A DNA stretch of 54,927 bases from Sphingomonas faeni (lineage in GTDB: Bacteria > Pseudomonadota > Alphaproteobacteria > Sphingomonadales > Sphingomonadaceae), in the NCBI RefSeq assembly GCF_003053745.1, contig NZ_QAYE01000012.1, positions 1-54,927 on the forward strand. The letters run 5' to 3'. The position numbers and the translations under genes were made by a program. This document shows positions 54,701-54,927 of this stretch, in pieces (position 1 is the first letter of the stretch; each line of letters begins with the position of its first letter). A model generated the notes under the pieces. The model was not told the DNA's origin and did no database searches. It was given only the letters and a program-made list of their open reading frames with translations.

Positions 54701-54927
54701 GTTCTCTCGAGCGTCAGCTACATATTGGGGAGTGATCTTGAGGACCTGGTGCTGACCGGCTCTGCGGCGATCAATGCGACCGGCAATGACGGTGCGAACT
54801 ATATACTCGGCAATGCCGGCAATAACGTCATTGCAGGTGGTGCGGGCGACGATACTCTCGTCACGGTCACCGGTGTTGCCGGCATCAAGCCGGATGCGGG
54901 CTTCGACCGGATTGATGGCGGCAGTGG
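48719..54927 (+). CDS. Very large serralysin-like M10 metalloprotease with RTX repeats (partial)
   Basis: Open frame from ATG 48719 (AGGGG 8 nt upstream) to the right edge without a stop, at least 2069 residues. There is no signal peptide, as expected for type I secretion. Residues 1-130 form an N-terminal part with C73, C75 and C78 (CNCAAC). The metzincin domain follows, with zinc motif HEIGHTMGLKHGH from residue 261 and a Met-turn SLMTY, then a serralysin-type M10_C/RTX start. A pre-peptidase-C-terminal-like domain (about 595-716) interrupts many RTX blocks (GGxGNDxLxGG). The final visible part matches the tail module of the RTX nuclease at 18.6 kb. It is much longer than classical serralysins (about 480 residues). 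Confidence 0.92.
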   Translation, partial: MSVLGLGNIKPADDNVIGSQDPRSHADSLPGNEVVIASYDPIANITPLIDNDMGVGTWDPLAEIDHLTIMEGCNCAACQGLREAQDGVDSATPKGIDPTGANPEGNNIGQLLPLGTNPDGSHFFTGNRNVDATLIGSKWGTLNLTYSFPTSGSNYNGSGYDTNGVSLYHVDLGTQQQAAARASFAQLSAATGLTFNEITDTDTVHANIRISQSADNDVGSAYGNFPSDTRGLSGDIWFGRTNQPYYDLAFKGTWGYATMMHEIGHTMGLKHGHQDYTNSDLSFYFGGTPRYGTQSLTPDRDGQAWSLMTYTPAPFTNSNFAGEKVNQPQTYMQYDLAALQYLYGANYTTNAGDSVYTFSQTTGEMFINGVGQGAPSGNKIFLTVWDGGGNDTIDASNYSNGITVDLRPGEFSTFDQSQLANSLAYQGLTSLAPGNIAMSLLYNNDTRSLIENVKGGAGNDVLVGNVANNILDGGAGSDAVIFTNATGVTVTLNDTGADVIVSHDGETDTLRNIENIGGTIGNDTLTGNSQDNILSGGAGGADTLSGGAGNDRLIGGSFTTTTTVTAPSQADITKAQTTNNGSIATAVATAGAYDVDANADITNAASIPHATINATAAGGALEYYQIDVTVPGSQAIFDIDGPGTLDDSFIELVNSSGTVLASNDTGSGDASYPGHDDAYLTYTFATAGTYFIRVGLWNGAATAQPLIAGQTYQLNVSLQNAAVVTTTVTANNTSSLVADGGEGNDFLQGTIASDILNGGNGNDTASFVNAFNAGSTTGVTVDLNVQGTAQNTVAAGNDTLTGIENLIGSALNDTLIGNADANVIEGGLGNDTLVGGAGNDTASYAGATAGVTVSLALQGAAQNTGITGTDTLSGFQNLQGSAFNDTLTGDATENVLSGGDGDDTLNPGANAGGTVDLLDGGAGSDTASFAGYTAGVTATLNGATDSMATVGGVQIAALRNIENLTGGDGNDVLTGDANANVIDGGLGDDVLNGGAGIDTVSFRGTTGVTVDLSIQTAQATGLGNDTIIGFENVRTGSGADAITGDATENIFFDGGGADVYNGAAGSDTIDYSASTSTVSVNLNTVVAQTVGAFGGRDTITNMENVIGAAGFANALTGSDTAANRLVGGSVNDFLVGGGGADTLVGNAGNDVIFGDYVNTFNTGATTADGNDVLEGGAGNDSLIGGMGNDILRGGDGDDTLVGGIASGSAAGLTTVFTNDGGDDTFDGGDGSDTAYAYYTDHAGAISFDLANLAGNSAITVNGVQSGSFTSIERVIFRGGLGDDVVRGSGSADTLVGNQGNDRLDGWFGNDTLSGGLGDDVLNGGEGLDTATYVNATAGVNVDLRIQGVAQDTGGEGVDTLVGIEYLTGSSYGDTLRGNDDFNLITDTGVAATTALGQTDSLFGYGGNDSIFVTRAAAAVATNITMDGGDGDDFIELRGGTVTAAPAAIATGLSTATYLAPGTTSNDRNLDVVNVVGGAGSDRIILTGVASATIDAGTGADIVSISMRGASTVNNYQITLGAGADTIQLGVGATAGSSTDVATTARTNRVTDFERGNTGDRFELTSFLNLGLTGYTANSNAFASGHLRLVQSGTDLLLQSDRDGAGATNSFTTIFAISNGYTGGFTAFNFDGFIGNLVLTGFATDETLTGASGNDVLSGMGGNDVLIGLAGNDTLDGGDGDDVLIGGTGDDILIGGAGNDTASYIGTAVGVTVNLGTTGAQATGAGSDTISGVENLIGSAFDDTLTGDAGANRLDGGAGNDTLNGGDGDDLLRGGLGNNTLIGGAGNDTATYADALAGVTANLALGGTQVAGGSFDILSGIEGLVGSAFDDVLTGDTGANTIDAGAGNDYVSGGAGNDVLIGGTGIDTLFYGDLTDTVQINLASGQVNAGTQGGTDQVSGFEIAIMGSGNDLFIGDATDNIVQGGAGDDQLFGAAGNDSLYGGIGTDQLFGGEGNDLLDGGLGTDFLNGGMGNDRYVIDNAGDQISEFGGGGIDTVLSSVSYILGSDLEDLVLTGSAAINATGNDGANYILGNAGNNVIAGGAGDDTLVTVTGVAGIKPDAGFDRIDGGS
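54548..54927 (+). repeat. RTX tail module shared with the RTX nuclease (cut by edge)
   Basis: Encodes TDQLFGGEGNDLLDGGLG, YVIDNAGDQI, NYILGN and IKPDAGFDRIDGG in the same order and spacing as 21760-22149. The window ends inside the module. Confidence 0.8.

Noticed and set aside
1..54927. CRISPR arrays, tRNA or rRNA genes
   Set aside because: I looked for regularly spaced identical repeats and for tRNA-like cloverleaf ends and found none. The short phased arrays near the recombinase have no CRISPR-like spacers.

Overview
The window looks like chromosomal DNA of a sphingomonad (Sphingomonas or a close relative, Alphaproteobacteria). GC content is high and codon use is GC-rich. It holds a TonB-dependent receptor of the Xanthomonas/Caulobacter/Sphingomonas type, a SapC/cupin-like/FAD-halogenase trio typical of that lineage, and a large exopolysaccharide locus. 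The genus is inferred from gene content; no rRNA or tRNA is visible.

Region 1 (about 0.2-11.6 kb) is a glycoside-use locus. A LacI-type regulator and a FucP/GluP-like sugar permease are read leftward. A secreted GH3 beta-glycosidase, a TonB-dependent receptor, a SapC-like protein, a cupin-like (JmjC-type) protein and a flavin-dependent halogenase are read rightward. An identical 18-bp sequence containing the perfect palindrome GACATCGATGTC lies in the permease/GH3 divergent promoter and again just upstream of the receptor, with a near-copy beside the second. These are probably the LacI operators.

Region 2 (about 11.6-18.6 kb) is accessory: a secreted DUF885-type metallopeptidase flanked by two diverged copies of an intergenic repeat, an IS110-family transposase, a DEDDh exonuclease and a tyrosine recombinase. 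Two short, precisely phased repeat arrays flank the recombinase gene.

Region 3 (18.6-24.9 kb) holds a 1447-residue type I-secreted multidomain protein (Calx-beta, exonuclease/endonuclease/phosphatase-type nuclease, cadherin-like, RTX, four exact-length 40-residue repeats) and a few small hypothetical genes, one with a GcrA/SANT-like helix-turn-helix.

Region 4 (24.6-47.0 kb) is an exopolysaccharide or O-antigen-like locus. It has a membrane nucleotide-sugar 4,6-dehydratase, a small phosphoglycosyl transferase and a reductase (possibly a QuiNAc-type initiating set), several glycosyltransferases, a WaaL-type ligase/polymerase, an outer-membrane export lipoprotein, a Wzc-like co-polymerase with kinase domain, an unknown translationally coupled protein, a RgpF-like protein, a Wzx-like flippase, a Wzy-like polymerase, an exported beta-helix protein, and rfbC-rfbB-rfbD-rfbA for dTDP-L-rhamnose. 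The rfb operon ends at a strong hairpin.

Region 5 (47.7-54.9 kb) has a small lipoprotein gene and a very large serralysin-like M10 metalloprotease gene with RTX repeats, open at the right edge. Its last visible residues closely match the RTX tail module of the Region 3 protein, so two probable type I secretion substrates bracket the polysaccharide locus. No type I secretion apparatus lies in the window.
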